Shown here: positions 38,560 to 53,130 of the stretch, one piece after another | Layout: the number at the start of each line of letters is the position of its first letter | How positions within the stretch are numbered: the first letter of the stretch is position 1 | Assembly (NCBI GenBank): GCA_964020975.1 | Contig: OZ026618.1 | Location: 33,999,349-34,063,348, forward strand | DNA length: 64,000 nt | Direction: 5' to 3' | DNA from: Hermodice carunculata | Lineage: Eukaryota > Annelida > Polychaeta > Eunicida > Amphinomidae | Notes under the pieces: generated by a model | What the model saw: the letters and a program-made list of their open reading frames with translations, nothing else | What the model was told of the DNA's origin: nothing | The model's database searches: none | Position numbers and translations under genes: made by a program

Positions 38560-38895
38560 CTGATTTTGAAGAAGGTTTTTTTTTCGTTTTTTTTTTCACT
38601 ATTTCGAGAAGATGAACAAAAGTAATGGAAAATACAAGAGTTCCTGGAGCATGACCGTTAAGAGTACAGTTGATAGATACTAACTCAAGCTAGTTTCTTA
38701 CTAAGTTGAAGAGAATCCATCCAATGGCTTTAGAAAAATCAGAAAATTGCAGGTGTTGACACAAGATGAACAAACCACAGGCGTGCTGATGGCTGGACAG
38801 ATGCATGCGCGGCAGGCAGACCCACAGCATAATCGTAGCTGACTGACAGGTCAGCTGAGGTAAGACTGTGCTCGATATCAGACTGCAAAACGCAT
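38560..38895 (+). repeat. interspersed repeat family A, copy 3 (3' part)
   Basis: Shares TCCTGGAGCATGACC, TAGATACTAACTCAAG-like, AGAGAATCCATCCAATGG, TTTAGAAAAATCAGAAAA and the terminal GCTGACTGACAGGTCAGCTG with the copy at 27310-27858, in the same order. The terminal part forms a small hairpin. Confidence 0.6.
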
Positions 38896-39473
38896 ACTTT
38901 GCGTATAGAATAGCTACCAAAAAATAAATAAATAAATAAATAAAAAAATAAAAGCAAAACAAAACGGAGGGTGAACATCACAATAAACTTAGTAGAGAGC
39001 CTCTCAAGGTAATTCGTACGAAGGATTTACTTTTAAGAATTGGCGATATGTAGATACTAATGAATGTATTTGATTACAAAAAATAATCTAGAGGAAACGA
39101 GAGATGCTATGGTGACTATAATTATCCGAATGAGATCAGCACTTTCGTTCTGGGGATCAGTCATTTGTAAACTTTTTTATCGTTAATTTCACATATGTGA
39201 AAAAAAGTTTCACATACACGTAAAATCATTAGTGCTTCACAACAAAAAAAAAAAAACCTAAAACGGTTCAACATGATCGCGCAAAACGTGCAAATATACT
39301 TCCTTTCAAATGTACAATCTTTCACATAACTGTGCAATAGATTTACATGTACGTAGAATGATTGCATTTACAAGGGCATAGAGGGGTATCTTCAAAGGGT
39401 CGGACGACAACCCATTTTCAGCAAAAACGGTCGAACTTGGACCAATAAAAGAAAAACCAAAAAAAAAAAAAAA

Positions 39474-39509
<36 letters not shown>

Positions 39510-40284
39510 AAAAATGAATTAATACCTAGGTTTACTTACTGGCAAGCTACCTCTTTATTATTACTGTGACTGTTGTGGTTGACCCGAACAAAGCAAAAGG
39601 ATCTTTGGATGTGATCATTATGGGATTTGTTTGTTTTGTTTTGTTTTGTGCGTGTGTGTGTGTGTGTGTGACTAGACCTTATGTTACCGCTTAATAAAAG
39701 TAGCCTCAGTGCAGGAGTAGACTTCCGGTTATGATGGTCAGCTGAATGTAAGAATACCAAACTTCATACGCTACTTAAAGTAAGGTGGTGTGTCTGTAGC
39801 GTCACAAACGTTTTTATCTGTGTAAAAAGTAAAAAAGGTCCAGCTTTGGAGGAAATAAATAAACACCGTTTCATTTTTAACAATTCAAAGACTGCGATAT
39901 AAATTCCTAATCATTATAGAACTGTAAAGACCTGAAATGTATGTGATTCAGGTTTAGGAGTTTTCTTGAGAAAATATTGTTTTCTAAAAAAAAAGTAAAA
40001 ACAAAATTTGGACAAAGGTGTAACCAGGATTACCTATTTATAATGTTAATGAAAAGGCATAGTAAAGGGCTACCCTGATTAATAACCTCACTTCTTCAAA
40101 TTAAAGACAATTCTCGAAAAAGAAAGTTAATGTATATTATGATTTCAGTTGAATGTCAAAATGACGCAAAAAGTGTGAAAAAATGAGCAAAATTAACAAT
40201 TTTCAGTACCGTTTAATATATACTTGCAACTAATTTGTCTGTTGTAAGACCAAGCACTGTAGGTATCTGTGGGATTTATGATTC
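38896..40284. other. spacer, no gene seen
   Basis: Contains an A/(GAAA)n tract at 39459-39511 and a GT array at 39650-39670. No coding signal recognised. Confidence 0.4.
39459..39511. repeat. (A)n(GAAA)n tract
   Basis: A pure A run followed by about nine GAAA units. Confidence 0.95.
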
Positions 40285-40740
40285 AATTTTGGTAGGCCTA
40301 ATCATGCATGTTAGTTGCAGTTTCATTGTATTTTTGTAATGTGGGCTACATTTGTAGGTAGTCCTATTAACAAAGGAGCATCATGTTTGCTTTATTCCGT
40401 AATACATCTGCTCAGGATGTTTGTATTGGAAATGCAAACATGATGCCACCAGTTAGCAGAATGATTTGTCGGGGGATTAATGGAACCGAAACAGGTCCAG
40501 CTCTGGTTACCTTCTGATGACCCGATTTTATAAAGGCCAATAATGCCTAAAACTTTCTTCTAAATTTTATGAATATGATTTGTTCCTTTTATACATTTAT
40601 TTGCTATCATGATTTAGAACTGTGAATTTTATCAGTGATCGGTACAAAATAGGACTTTGCTCTTAGAATATCGGACATGAGAGTGTTCAAACGGTACATG
40701 GGCTTACAGAATTAGGTTTGTTCAGTTTCTCTTCGTATTA
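40285..40740 (+). mobile_element. second copy of the Polinton-associated segment, inverted relative to 1130-1560
   Basis: Fossil. The reverse complement of 1130-1560 and this segment share long blocks in the same order. Examples are GGCCTAATCATG, TTAACAAAGGA, GCTTTATTCCGTAATACATC, CCAGTTAGCAGAATGA, TGATGACCCGATTTT, ATGAATATGATTTGTTCCTT, GGACTTTGCTCTTAGAATAT and TTCAAACGGTACATGGGC. The match stops at about 40738, just before the point where the first copy begins to read as polymerase, so this copy lacks the recognisable polymerase part. It is broken and old, with the copies diverged by many substitutions and indels. Confidence 0.65.
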
Positions 40741-42579
<1,839 letters not shown>

Positions 42580-42699
42580 GTAGACGTTATACTAGATAGT
42601 TACACCTGAATTAAATCTACTCAACCGTCGTGATGAATGTGCACTCTGGTGTTATTTCCCCATGAGGACCAATTTCGTGCAATGTTATTAAACAGATTA

Positions 42700-43351
42700 C
42701 AGTGAAACAAGTACTCTGGGGAAGTAGTTTGGAAAAAAAAAACATTACCCATATTAATAAGTTTCAAAGCAGCAATGAAACCAAAGCAAAATATTAACAT
42801 GCATCTTCCGATATTAATGTGAATACATAAATTTTACTCCTTACTTAAGACACACAGGCACCCATAAAAAGGTAACTGTGGATTTTACACTGGTCCTCTC
42901 AACCTTCGAAAACTTCTTTATAAACTACAAACTTCAAGTCCTTCCAAAACAAGTAGCCCTAACACTTAAAGCCCATAATATGTCATTTGTTCTAAGGTAT
43001 GCCTAACATCTACTCAATTGCAAAATGGTTTTATGCAAAATATACACACGTGCTTGTATATTGCTAAAAGGGGTTTGTATAAGTTTCCAGAAGTTATTCT
43101 CCTCTTTATTTTTTCCTTCCGTAATTGAGGAACAGTATCAATACCTCTGCTCTGTACACATCGTGAATATACATTTCCATATGACAATGTTATAATAACA
43201 ATTAGGAGTTGATAAATATGTTAATAACTTGGTAAGGTTTCAGATTTTTCTTAAAGGGGTAAGTCACTTTGTTTTGAATTTGCTTGTTGCTAATTCTATG
43301 TTGCATACATGTATGTGTCTTTAGCGTATGTCTACACCAGAATAAAATGGA
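42700..43351 (+). repeat. interspersed repeat family B, copy 3
   Basis: Shares AAAATATTAACAT, GATATTAATGTGAAT, ACTTAAGACACACAGG, CACCCATAAAAAGG, CAACCTTCGAAA, TCCTTCCAAAACAAGTAG, GCCTAACATCT and GCAAAAT blocks with the copy at 34790-35364, in the same order. Like that copy it runs into a TA array at its 3' end. Confidence 0.6.
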
Positions 43352-43985
<634 letters not shown>

Positions 43986-44189
43986 TAGTTTACACATTTT
44001 CAGATGGGTGGGATACATAGACTACCAGGGCTGGCTGAAAAGTGCCTACCTTACATGGGATATCTCAATCGGATTTCAAAAAAAAAAAGAAAAAAAAATG
44101 CCAACAACAAGTAAAATCACTTAATGAATCATAGACATAAGAACTGCCACTGTAGTGTGATTAGTGTCTGTACCTGACCATCCTGTGCA

Positions 44190-44602
44190 CCTACCCATTG
44201 CAATCACCAGAAAAGGATAAAACTGGCAACAGGGCAGTCATCAGGTACTTGCACCTGAAAGTGCGAACTCCAACACAGATACATGCTGACATGGTTTCCA
44301 CTTTCATGGATGATGCCTCTTCGTTTTCCACTGGCAAGAAGTGGGCTGCGGAATTCAGTGAGGCCAAGAGAGCCCTGAAGATGATGTGCATCCAGGAAAG
44401 CCTTCAAAAGCAACTATTTCCGAAAACATTACCCAGGTGCATGACATGTTCATGGCTGATTGACGATTGACCTCTCGATATATATTGCCGGTGTTGGGGC
44501 TCTCGTGAGAGGGTTGAGCACATTATAACCAATGAGTTGGGAATCGCAAAAGGTGCTGCAAGATGTGAGCCAAACCTCTTACTAAAAGATCAGAAACAGA
44601 TT
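44190..44602 (+). pseudogene. mariner-family transposase relic, N-terminal DNA-binding part
   Basis: Plain DNA transposon remnant. The frame 44198-44470 reads RAVIRYLHLK, TPTQIHADMVSTF and FSTGKKWAAEFSEAKRAL, the N-terminal helix-turn-helix region typical of mariner transposases (the group that includes the SETMAR transposase domain). The expected initiator is TTG, not ATG. After residue 45 or so the frame drifts; beyond 44470 the expected continuation appears in another frame (RERVEHIITNELG near 44502-44541). So there are at least two frameshifts and a stop. The catalytic DDE/D part is missing, because the sequence changes at 44603 into an unrelated ACGTT-rich element. Terminal inverted repeats were not identified. 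Confidence 0.85.
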
Positions 44603-45541
<939 letters not shown>

Positions 45542-46236
45542 AATATGATTAAAACCGCCAAAATGAAACAATCTGGGCAAAACGCACATTCGTATTTTTT
45601 AATTGTCTCGGCTATATGCACATCTGAAAGAAGCCATTTGCCCAGCTACAGTTTAATAACAATTATGCATATTTATCAAATTCGAATAATTTATTACCGT
45701 TTGTTCATAATAGTATAATATTCGTCTATACTTGTGCGAAACGATGGGTTTTTTTTGTCTGCCTGCATGTCATAGCGAGCCAAGTTTTAACGTGTACGGT
45801 TGTCGGTTTCAACTCAGTCAGTGCTTCGATCTATCAAAATCAACTGAAATTTTCAAGGTTAGTCTATGTATGAATTGTAACTTTTTGTGCTTGTGCGTGT
45901 TCTGGTCTTGGTCACAGTGTGACAAACAATTATAATATATGGTTGATTTCTGTGAAATGCCATCTTTTCTCATACCATAAATTAATTGGTACCAACCGGC
46001 AGGCAGGCTTTTCAAATTGGCTGTTGATTCACATCACCAGGACAAAATAAAGCTTAGACCTAAATCGCAGCTTCACCTCATGCCAGGGTTTCATTTTGAT
46101 GAACATGTGTTTCTTTTAATGTTTGCTGTATGAATATAATCAATTGGTCGTGTGAAAAAGAAGGTGTAGCATCTTGGAGACAAAAATGCATGCAGAACCA
46201 AGGATTACTTGGTTTGGAGATGGAGCCATGCCCATA
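45542..46236. other. spacer, no gene seen
   Basis: No recognised feature. Confidence 0.35.
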
Positions 46237-46505
46237 TTTTATCCCATGTATGTGTAGTCCAGAGTAACCACGGACGGGCCATTCTGCACCGTGTAGAGTT
46301 TGTTGCCGATCCACACGCCCGTGCAGAACGGTCCCTTGCATGCCCTACTTTCGCGCTGACTACGTTTTCATGCGTGCACACCTAGGATGTTTATTTATCA
46401 TCTGCTGCGGCATTTGTCGTTGAGTGCGGTTTCGACACAACACTATCACTTCTTTTAATGTGAAATGGTAGAGAATACTCTGGACTACACATACATGGGA
46501 TAAAA
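46237..46505. repeat. perfect 30-bp inverted repeat enclosing a smaller hairpin
   Basis: Bases 46237-46266 (beginning TTTTATCCCATGTATGTGTA) and 46476-46505 are exact reverse complements. Inside, 46276-46289 (GGGCCATTCTGCAC) pairs with 46321-46335 (GTGCAGAACGGTCCC) with one gap and one mismatch, and CGTGT/ACACG continue that stem inward. No open frame of note. Confidence 0.9.
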
Positions 46506-46693
46506 ATAAAACAACAATCTTGCAATTACCTGGCCGTAAATTCTGCTTGGCACTCGCGCACCCGTGGAGCGGAAGGATATACTCGATGGCCCGCCTGCAG
46601 CGGGCTGCATCTCGTGTATCCTTCCGCTCCACGGGTACGCTCATGTCGTGCAGCATTTACGGCCAGGCACTTACACTCGTGTAGTTTTATTAT
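46503..46693. repeat. long imperfect hairpin, arms about 90 bases, 5-base loop
   Basis: Left and right arms are near reverse complements about one centre at 46597-46598. There is an exact 19-bp block (46561-46579, CCCGTGGAGCGGAAGGATA, with 46617-46635), an exact TGGCCGTAAAT block (46531-46541 with 46655-46665), ATAAAAC/GTTTTAT at the outer ends, and GCCCGC/GCGGGC around the CTGCA centre. Paired positions keep a constant sum, so the arms have few net indels. The right arm of the 30-bp inverted repeat overlaps its left edge by three bases. Confidence 0.92.
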
Positions 46694-47348
46694 TATCTTT
46701 CAGTGCCATTGGGGTGAGAACTAGGTCGTGCTCTGCACGTGCCGCTGAGTAGTCGATTTGTAAACACACGTCAGGAAATGCAGACTGATACATTCCTGGC
46801 AATCTCTACGTAGGCCTACTTGTAATTCCTTTCAGTGAACAGTTACTGTCTGAAGGGCATGGAAGTAAAAATCTTCCTACTTCCTTGCTGAAGGGGTACC
46901 GATCAGAGGCTCGATGGTCTTAAGCATATATCATTATTCTTCAAGGGTAAACTGAAGCTTCCTAACACAGCAACAATGATATGACTTTGTGTCAATTACG
47001 CGCTTGGCGGGCGTTGTCAATGGCTTGTAGACTGCGTGCAGCATAGATCGACCTCTTGTTGAAATTTGATATTATAGCTGTGTTGCTTGGGATGTGCGGG
47101 GGGGGGGGGGATATCAGAGAATGGCGGGAGAGACGAGAACCAGACGACAGAAAGGACAGCAGTTTGAAGAAAAAATCAGGGAGTATAATTGTGTTTGTTG
47201 TGGTAATAGCCCATATTGTAATTAGTAGACTAAAGTTTCAGGTATCAGGTGATAATTATAATACAGAATATTTAAAGGAAACATTTTTGTAGCAATTAAG
47301 TGACTTTCGTGGGGGCCCTATCAAAATAGAACTGTAACCTTGGGCGCC
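46694..47348. other. spacer, no gene seen
   Basis: Contains one TAGGCCTAC at about 46812 and a G run at 47098-47111. No coding signal. Confidence 0.35.
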
Positions 47349-47368
47349 AGAGTCAGAGTCAGAGTCAA
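47349..47368 (-). repeat. LINE 3' tail, (TGACTC)n
   Basis: Three units of AGAGTC on the plus strand, directly after the AATAAA-containing 3' UTR end. Confidence 0.8.
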
Positions 47369-47867
47369 AGCAGATTTATTTGACCAAAAGAAAAAAGTAG
47401 CATAGTACAATGCAGCAATGCAATAACGAGGTCAGGATGACCCCAGCTAAGGATGCATAGATCCGCTAACGCTGGGGCCACTTGTGGTATGTTTAAACAA
47501 TATTTCAACATTGCAACTCCAGATAACTTCAAATAGCTAAAAGACAATAGTTTACTGAAACAAGAATATAACAAAGTAAGATGAGAGTTAGTAAGGTATT
47601 ATCTAACAAATAAACATGAGGGTAAGAAAACATGAATTACATAACATGTCGTATACAATCATTTTTCGTAAGAATGAAAGCAGTCAAACATATACAATGG
47701 TAGAAAATAATAAAGTAATCTGATCATTGATTGCAGACATGGCAATCAGTAATGGTGCAAATGTCGGAATATTGTGAGATTAAATATGATTTAAGGTATA
47801 AGGAAAAAACAGAGTATGAATGAGTGTTTATTTTTGTCTTTTACAGAATTAGGTGTGTTATCAAGTA

Positions 47868-50623
47868 CTATGGGGATAAAGACTCGGAAGCATTTTTAGT
47901 AAGATTGTGGGATGGGACTGGGTAGCGGGAAATATTACGATTGCGGGTAGGATAAGGGTGGGATACAGGTAAAGGTGAGAACATTTGGTTGAAATATCCA
48001 GGTAATTCATTTTTACGATATCGGTAAAAGAATTTAAGTGCCCTGGAATGCATCAAATCACTTAATTTGAGAATATTCAATTTTTCAAATAGGGGCTCAG
48101 TATGGGCATTGAAAGTAGCGAAGCATACTGTACGTATGGCTTGTTTTTGAAGTTTGTTTATCCTATCACAACTATAACCCCAGGCGAGAATTGAGTAGTT
48201 GAGATGCGGGAGAAATAGAGAATTGCAGATCGTAAGGAGTGCTTTCAAGGGCAGAAAATTGCGAACTTTACTTAAAAGGCCGACAATTCTGGAGAGTTTA
48301 GTTGCGATTTTATTGTTATGATTCTTCCAACTTAAAGTTTCATCAATGAGTACCCCAAGAAAGTCAAAATGGCAAAGTTTTTCAGTGACTGTGTTGGCAA
48401 TACGGAAAGTAAAATTTTGGACAATTTTGCGCTGCGGGAATCGAAATATCATGTATTTTGTTTTAGAAATATTTAAAGACAACCTGTTAGCAGACAACCA
48501 TTTATACACTTTATCTAATTCCAAATTAACATTGGCACATATACGCTCTTCATTTGCAGATGTTGTTTGGTCAAAATAGCATAATGAACTTATTAAAGTA
48601 GTATCATCAGCGTAATAAATAGAATCAAATTTAGAAGATGCTTTATGCATGTCATTTACATAAATGAGAAAGAGAAGGGGTCCGAGAATGGACCCCTGTG
48701 GAACTCCACAATTCGTTGGTAATAACGTTGAACGCGCGTCATTCAAACAAACATATTGGAATCTATTCTGCAGATAATTTTCAAACCAGTGCAAAGAAAT
48801 AGCAGTAACACCGTAGTAGTTTAATTTCAGAAGAAGGATGTTATGATTGAGAGTATCGAACGCCTTTGACAGGTCTAAGAAAATAGCAACGGGTAATTCC
48901 CCAGAGTCTAGGACTTTATGAATTCTATCAACGAATTCAAGAGCAGCCGTTTCTGTTGAGTGTAATTTCCGAAAGCCATGCTGGCTTAAGTGAAGTAAAG
49001 AATGTGTAATAAAGTATGAATAAAGTTGGTTGTAAGCAACTTTCTCAAAGATTTTAGAGAAAGCTAGTAAAAGAGATATAGGCCTATAGTTATCAACAGT
49101 TTGTTCATCATCCTTTTATATACAGGCATCACTTTCGCAATTTTCGGTTTGTCTGGAACAATTCCAGTGTTGAATGATTGATTACTAATGCGAGTTAGAG
49201 GAAAAGCTAAAGGACCACTAACATATTTTAATAGTTTTACAGAAATATTATCATGTCCCGAACTACTTTTTTTCACATGAAGAACGGATCTTATTACGTC
49301 CCAAGTCTTTTTGGTATCATTTTAACGTTATCAAATTGACGGCAATAATATTCTTTCTTTAAGGAACGGATATTACGGTCAAGTATTTGATTATACACTC
49401 TTAAGCTATGTTTGCGGGTATAATACAAAGGTGTATCAATCATAGTACATTTGAGTGATTTATATAAATTATCTCGAAATTTAAGAGACTTAGTATACCA
49501 TTTGTTATCCAGGGGGATCGCTTATGCTTGTATTTGTTAAACTTGACATTTTTGACCGGAAGGTGTTTATTTTTAGCATGTATGACAACATTTTGTAGTT
49601 TATTGTAATTTATGTTAGGATCAGCATGTGTTTCGGAATCTAAGACCATTGTGAAGTTAATACTACTGAGCTCCTGTACAAAATTTTGTATAGACTGACT
49701 ATCTTTGGTTTCAACTTGAATGTATTTTGGTGGATGTTGCAGATTTAGCTTTTGATCCAAACAGATAAAATAAGGTAAATGGTCTGACAGGTTCCATACA
49801 ATAATACCAGATAAACTAGCCTTTTTCAAATGGGAAAGGTTGCAGAAAATATTGTCAATTAAAGTTGCCCGTCTCATTGAAAACCGGGTTGGTAATTTGA
49901 TATGTGGCCAAAAGGCATTATTCAGCATACAGTCCAGAAATTCAGAATATTTCTCCCTTAGGTTAATTCATAACAAATCAATGTTTAAATCTCAAAGAAA
50001 AAGCTTATCAGATCGTTCTTCTGCAAGTGAGGATAAGATTGGCGCAATGTTATTAACAAAGTTCAAAATGTCCTCATTTTTGTCACGAGGTGGCCGGTAA
50101 ATATTACACAATGTTACTTTTTGCTGTAATCCGTTTCCAAAAACATCAATAAATTGATCTTCCCAACTGTCATTCGGAGAATATATTTCTCGAATCTTAG
50201 ACTGAAAATCTTTGTGTAGATAGATAAGCAACCCGATATGAGAGCTACAAGAGGCTCCAAGAGCGATTGGTACATAATTATCAAGCATATACAGACTGGG
50301 GTCGGGTACAGGGCCTTCAAGCCAGGTTTCCTGGATACAAATAGCGCTGAAGGCAAAATTACTGGTATATAATTCATTACCATTGCTTGAAGCTTGTCAA
50401 ATTTGGAATTCAAACATTGAATATTAAGACTTAATACGGAGAAGTTCTGAGAAAATGAATGGACATATTCGGCGAGATCATTTACATTTACATAAGGGGA
50501 ATCGGCAACAATCGAAATAGCATTATCAACGTCATCTGCATTTTGCAATAGATCATTCAGATTATTTTTAGTAACGCCACCGAAGTTACGCAACATATTT
50601 TCAACTAGATTATCCGTAGCCAT
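47868..50623 (-). pseudogene. LINE ORF2: endonuclease and reverse transcriptase
   Basis: Starts at ATG (50623-50621, MATDNLVENM). The apurinic endonuclease domain begins about 60 residues in with FSVLSLNIQCLNSKFDKL, continues with LCNIYRPPRDKNEDI (50290-49990, another frame) and ends with WNLSDHLPYFICLDQ (about 49790). The reverse transcriptase follows: SSSGHDNISVKLLK near 49255, then, in one open frame from about 49090 to 47868, FLDLSKAFDTLNHNILL, GVPQGSILGPLLFLIYVNDM and an intact YYADDTTL box (about 48620-48595). The thumb has ILAWGYSCDRINKLQKQAIR and the end is KFFYRYRKNELPGYFNQMF. Breaks include a frameshift near 49115 and changes of frame near 50330, 49980 and 49500. It provides nicking and target-primed reverse transcription in a live element; here it is inactive. 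Confidence 0.88.
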
Positions 50624-51175
50624 AGTATTGTTTCAGAAAGATAGATAGCTGTCTGATAACTATAACATCAAATGCTGCTGGCTGAAAATGGTTGCCATTC
50701 TCATAAACAAAAAATCCACAAGTAGATCCATTGGTAGCAAGCATGCAGAAAGCTTATGCGAGATAACTTAATACACATAATATTGACCACAAAAAATAAA
50801 GCAAAACGTAGTACACCATACCCTATGGCGCTGCCATGCGTCCGCATCCCCCACGCGTATGCATCCACGGTTAAGAACCCGTGAAGTACGGACACTCCCA
50901 TAGTATAGTATTGTATCAGATAGATAGACACATTGTCTATACAGACATAGGATACTGAAAAATGAAGATGGTTGCTGTTCTCACAAGCAAAAATAAAAAA
51001 TCCCCAAGTAATAAACTTGCAGACGGCATCTGTGAAATAACACAATACACAATATATTGCCCACGAAAATCTAGCAAAAGACAGTACATGTATACCGCTG
51101 TCATGCGTCGGCATCCCCCGTGGATCCACGGCTAACAGCCCGCGATGCACGGGGAGTCCCTTGCGGCACACTACT
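50622..51175 (-). repeat. tandem duplication of about 280 bp in the LINE inter-ORF region
   Basis: Two adjacent units (50622-50904 and 50905-51175) share ATAGTATTGT.TCAGA.AGATAG at their start (50622 and 50905) and GGTTGC..TTCTCA (50690 and 50969). Later come AAAAAATCC.CAAGTA, GCGATAACTTAATACAC-like, GCTGTCATGCGTCGGCATCC-like, TCCACGG and a CGTGAAG/GCACGG end. The first unit begins exactly at the ORF2 start codon (minus strand), so the repeats form the ORF2 leader. Two open frames of about 156-159 codons lie across 50701-51650; they have no recognised motif. Confidence 0.8.
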
Positions 51176-51959
51176 GTATAATAGAAACCTTATCAGTGCA
51201 TGAGTAGGTATGCAAGTATACGGAAACGCACCAAATGAGCTGTGCATTTAACGAAATGTTCAGTATAAAACTGTTATTACATCTAAACAAAATCATTGTA
51301 GAATTATTTGTGCATTTAAGTAAACCATACATTTTTACACATAACTTCAAAAACTTTGTGTCAATACAGTTCCATATTGTACCATACGGACATGTGAAAA
51401 CGTGAGCAACTACAGGTATTTGAAAACAACAGGGATAGTGTATATCTAAATATGATACGCCATAATATTTGTTCCAGGGAGGACTCAGATACTCAGAATA
51501 ACCATCAGTGAAATATTCACCCTCAGCTGAATTGTGAGTAAGTATTACAAAACATATGAGCCAAACGCGTGACCCTCTCACGCGTATGATTGTTGGAAAA
51601 GAAACCACTTGCAAAATGAAAATGAAATAGAGTGTTCTGGTGGTGAGCATAAGCTATAATGACGGGGTTTGAGAAAAGTTAATGGTAACTTTGATATAAA
51701 GTATAACACTACGTCAGCATGTGCTGGATTAAGTAGCCAACGATATAAATAAAAGCTGTCCTTGTGTCGTGATAAAAAGAGTGATCACTCAATAGGTAAA
51801 AGACACCGTAGTATCGTGATCCAAAAAGTTAATTGCCAGTTCTTTTCTTGATATACTTGGATACAGTGGGTCGCGTCCCGGGATGGATAGTTGCAGATAT
51901 GGCCAGCTTTTCAAATATTTGATGGTCGATTTACCTTTGAGATCGGGTGGTAGGTTCCG

Positions 51960-52595
51960 TCACTGATCTAGCAGATCTTTCTTCACAGGTCGAAGGACAG
52001 GGGGCAGGTCGGGGTTTATCCAGATTTTATCTGGATGGTTCTTCAAGCTCTTTGCGCCGGCAAGCCAACGATTACGTTGGTCTAGGTCCACAAAACAGAT
52101 TATCACACTAGCATCCTTGCGTTGGCTGAGCTGATGGCAGGCACAAAATGAGGTAGACTCAGCATCCTCCACCTGTAAGTGATTCTTTGCTAAGTTGACA
52201 CAAGCAAGTTTAGTGTCTTTCACATTTCCCCCCGCAGGCCCCTTCAAGCCATTTATCACCAAGGACCATTTTCGGTCGTGTACGTCCTTGTCTATGATTT
52301 TAAGGGTTAATTCGGAAGATACATCCTAAATGTTTTTAGCCACTGATGGGAGAAAGTTGTTGGAAATAGTATCCACTCTTTCGCTGATGTCCTGGGTACT
52401 TGTCTCCAGAGTACTCAGTTGGTCTCGTATTGTTTTGAGTTGATCCTTGACCTCTGTCACTTTTGACTCCAGGCCCTTCATCTCCTCTCTCACAACGGAT
52501 CTGATAGCGTCCAGTAGGGATTGGTCTATGCCTGGATCCGAGTTTCTTCTTGCAGGTTTGCCGCGCCTTCCTTGGATTTTTTCCTCATCTGCCAT
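51960..52595 (-). pseudogene. LINE ORF1: coiled coil and nucleic-acid-binding C-terminal domain
   Basis: From the ATG at 52595 (MADEEKIQGRRGK) the frame runs about 211 codons. Residues about 25-85 form a heptad-like, charged coiled coil (DAIRSVVREEMKGLESKVTE and following) typical of LINE ORF1 proteins that trimerise. After one in-frame TAG (52328-52326) the same frame continues: WSLVINGLKGPAGG, then VIICFVDLDQRNRWLAGAKSL and WINPDLPPVLRPVKKDLLDQ. These match the RNA-recognition-like and C-terminal domains, where F.D...R..W...A..L and I..DLP....R are usual. It would coat the element RNA. A single stop is the only break I see in it. Confidence 0.8.
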
Positions 52596-52640
52596 AGTGC
52601 TAGACAAGCTTGATTGCACCCCATGTGCAAGGTCCCGGTT

Positions 52641-53130
52641 GGGTTAAGCAGACATGCTTACAGTGTGTTATAAAGCGGACTGCCGTACAATTATGGCAAT
52701 TGGCCCGTCCATTCTAGTAGCGGAAAGGGTTGATTGGGGATGTAACACAAAACCACCAAAGGGTTAGCCCCCGATGTCGAACCAATCTGTAGTGGTCCAA
52801 GCAGGTATAAACATGTCAATAGGGCTTTTCTGTAGAAAACCCCGGAGCACAGTCGTAGAAATGTTCCAATCGCTGCTGTGTCACCTCAGTCGTGAATTTG
52901 TGTAGAAAAATTCGAAGTTAAATGACCATATTTTGGTTGAATCAGCATCAAATCGGAGCTGATTTAGAGGCCAGTTACCTGGAGCTGGCGCATGCGTATC
53001 ATCCAATTTGAATCTTCCTGGGGCGCAAGACCCATACCACCAGGTAAAGGCCTATCTTAGGTAAACGATAGCACTGGTAAGTCACACGGTAACAGGTGAA
53101 ACAAGTTGATAAGTAAAGTATCATTTCGGA
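52641..53130 (-). other. probable 5' UTR of the LINE
   Basis: No open frame and a higher GC content than typical spacer; sequence character changes at about 53050-53130. The 5' border is not defined by a target-site duplication that I can see. Confidence 0.35.

Larger units (their letters stand above)
47349..52640 (-). mobile_element. nearly full-length CR1/L2-group LINE
   Basis: Plain non-LTR retrotransposon, about 5.3 kb, minus strand. The order is ORF1 (52595-51960), a long inter-ORF segment with tandem repeats (51959-50624), ORF2 with endonuclease then reverse transcriptase (50623-47868), a 3' UTR of about 0.5 kb and a terminal tail of TGACTC units at 47349-47368 (AGAGTC on the plus strand). 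AATAAA sits just before the tail. A short microsatellite-like 3' tail instead of poly(A) fits the CR1/L2 branch. ORF1 has one internal stop and ORF2 several frame breaks, so it is dead but comparatively young for this window. The 5' UTR may extend to about 53050. The two-ORF layout and C-terminal motifs suggest a Crack/Daphne-like lineage, but that naming is uncertain. Confidence 0.85.

Noticed and set aside
50701-51650. Two adjacent minus-strand frames of 156 and 159 codons between LINE ORF1 and ORF2
   Set aside because: One is a translation of the tandem leader repeats and neither has a recognised LINE or other domain; kept only as a note on the inter-ORF region.
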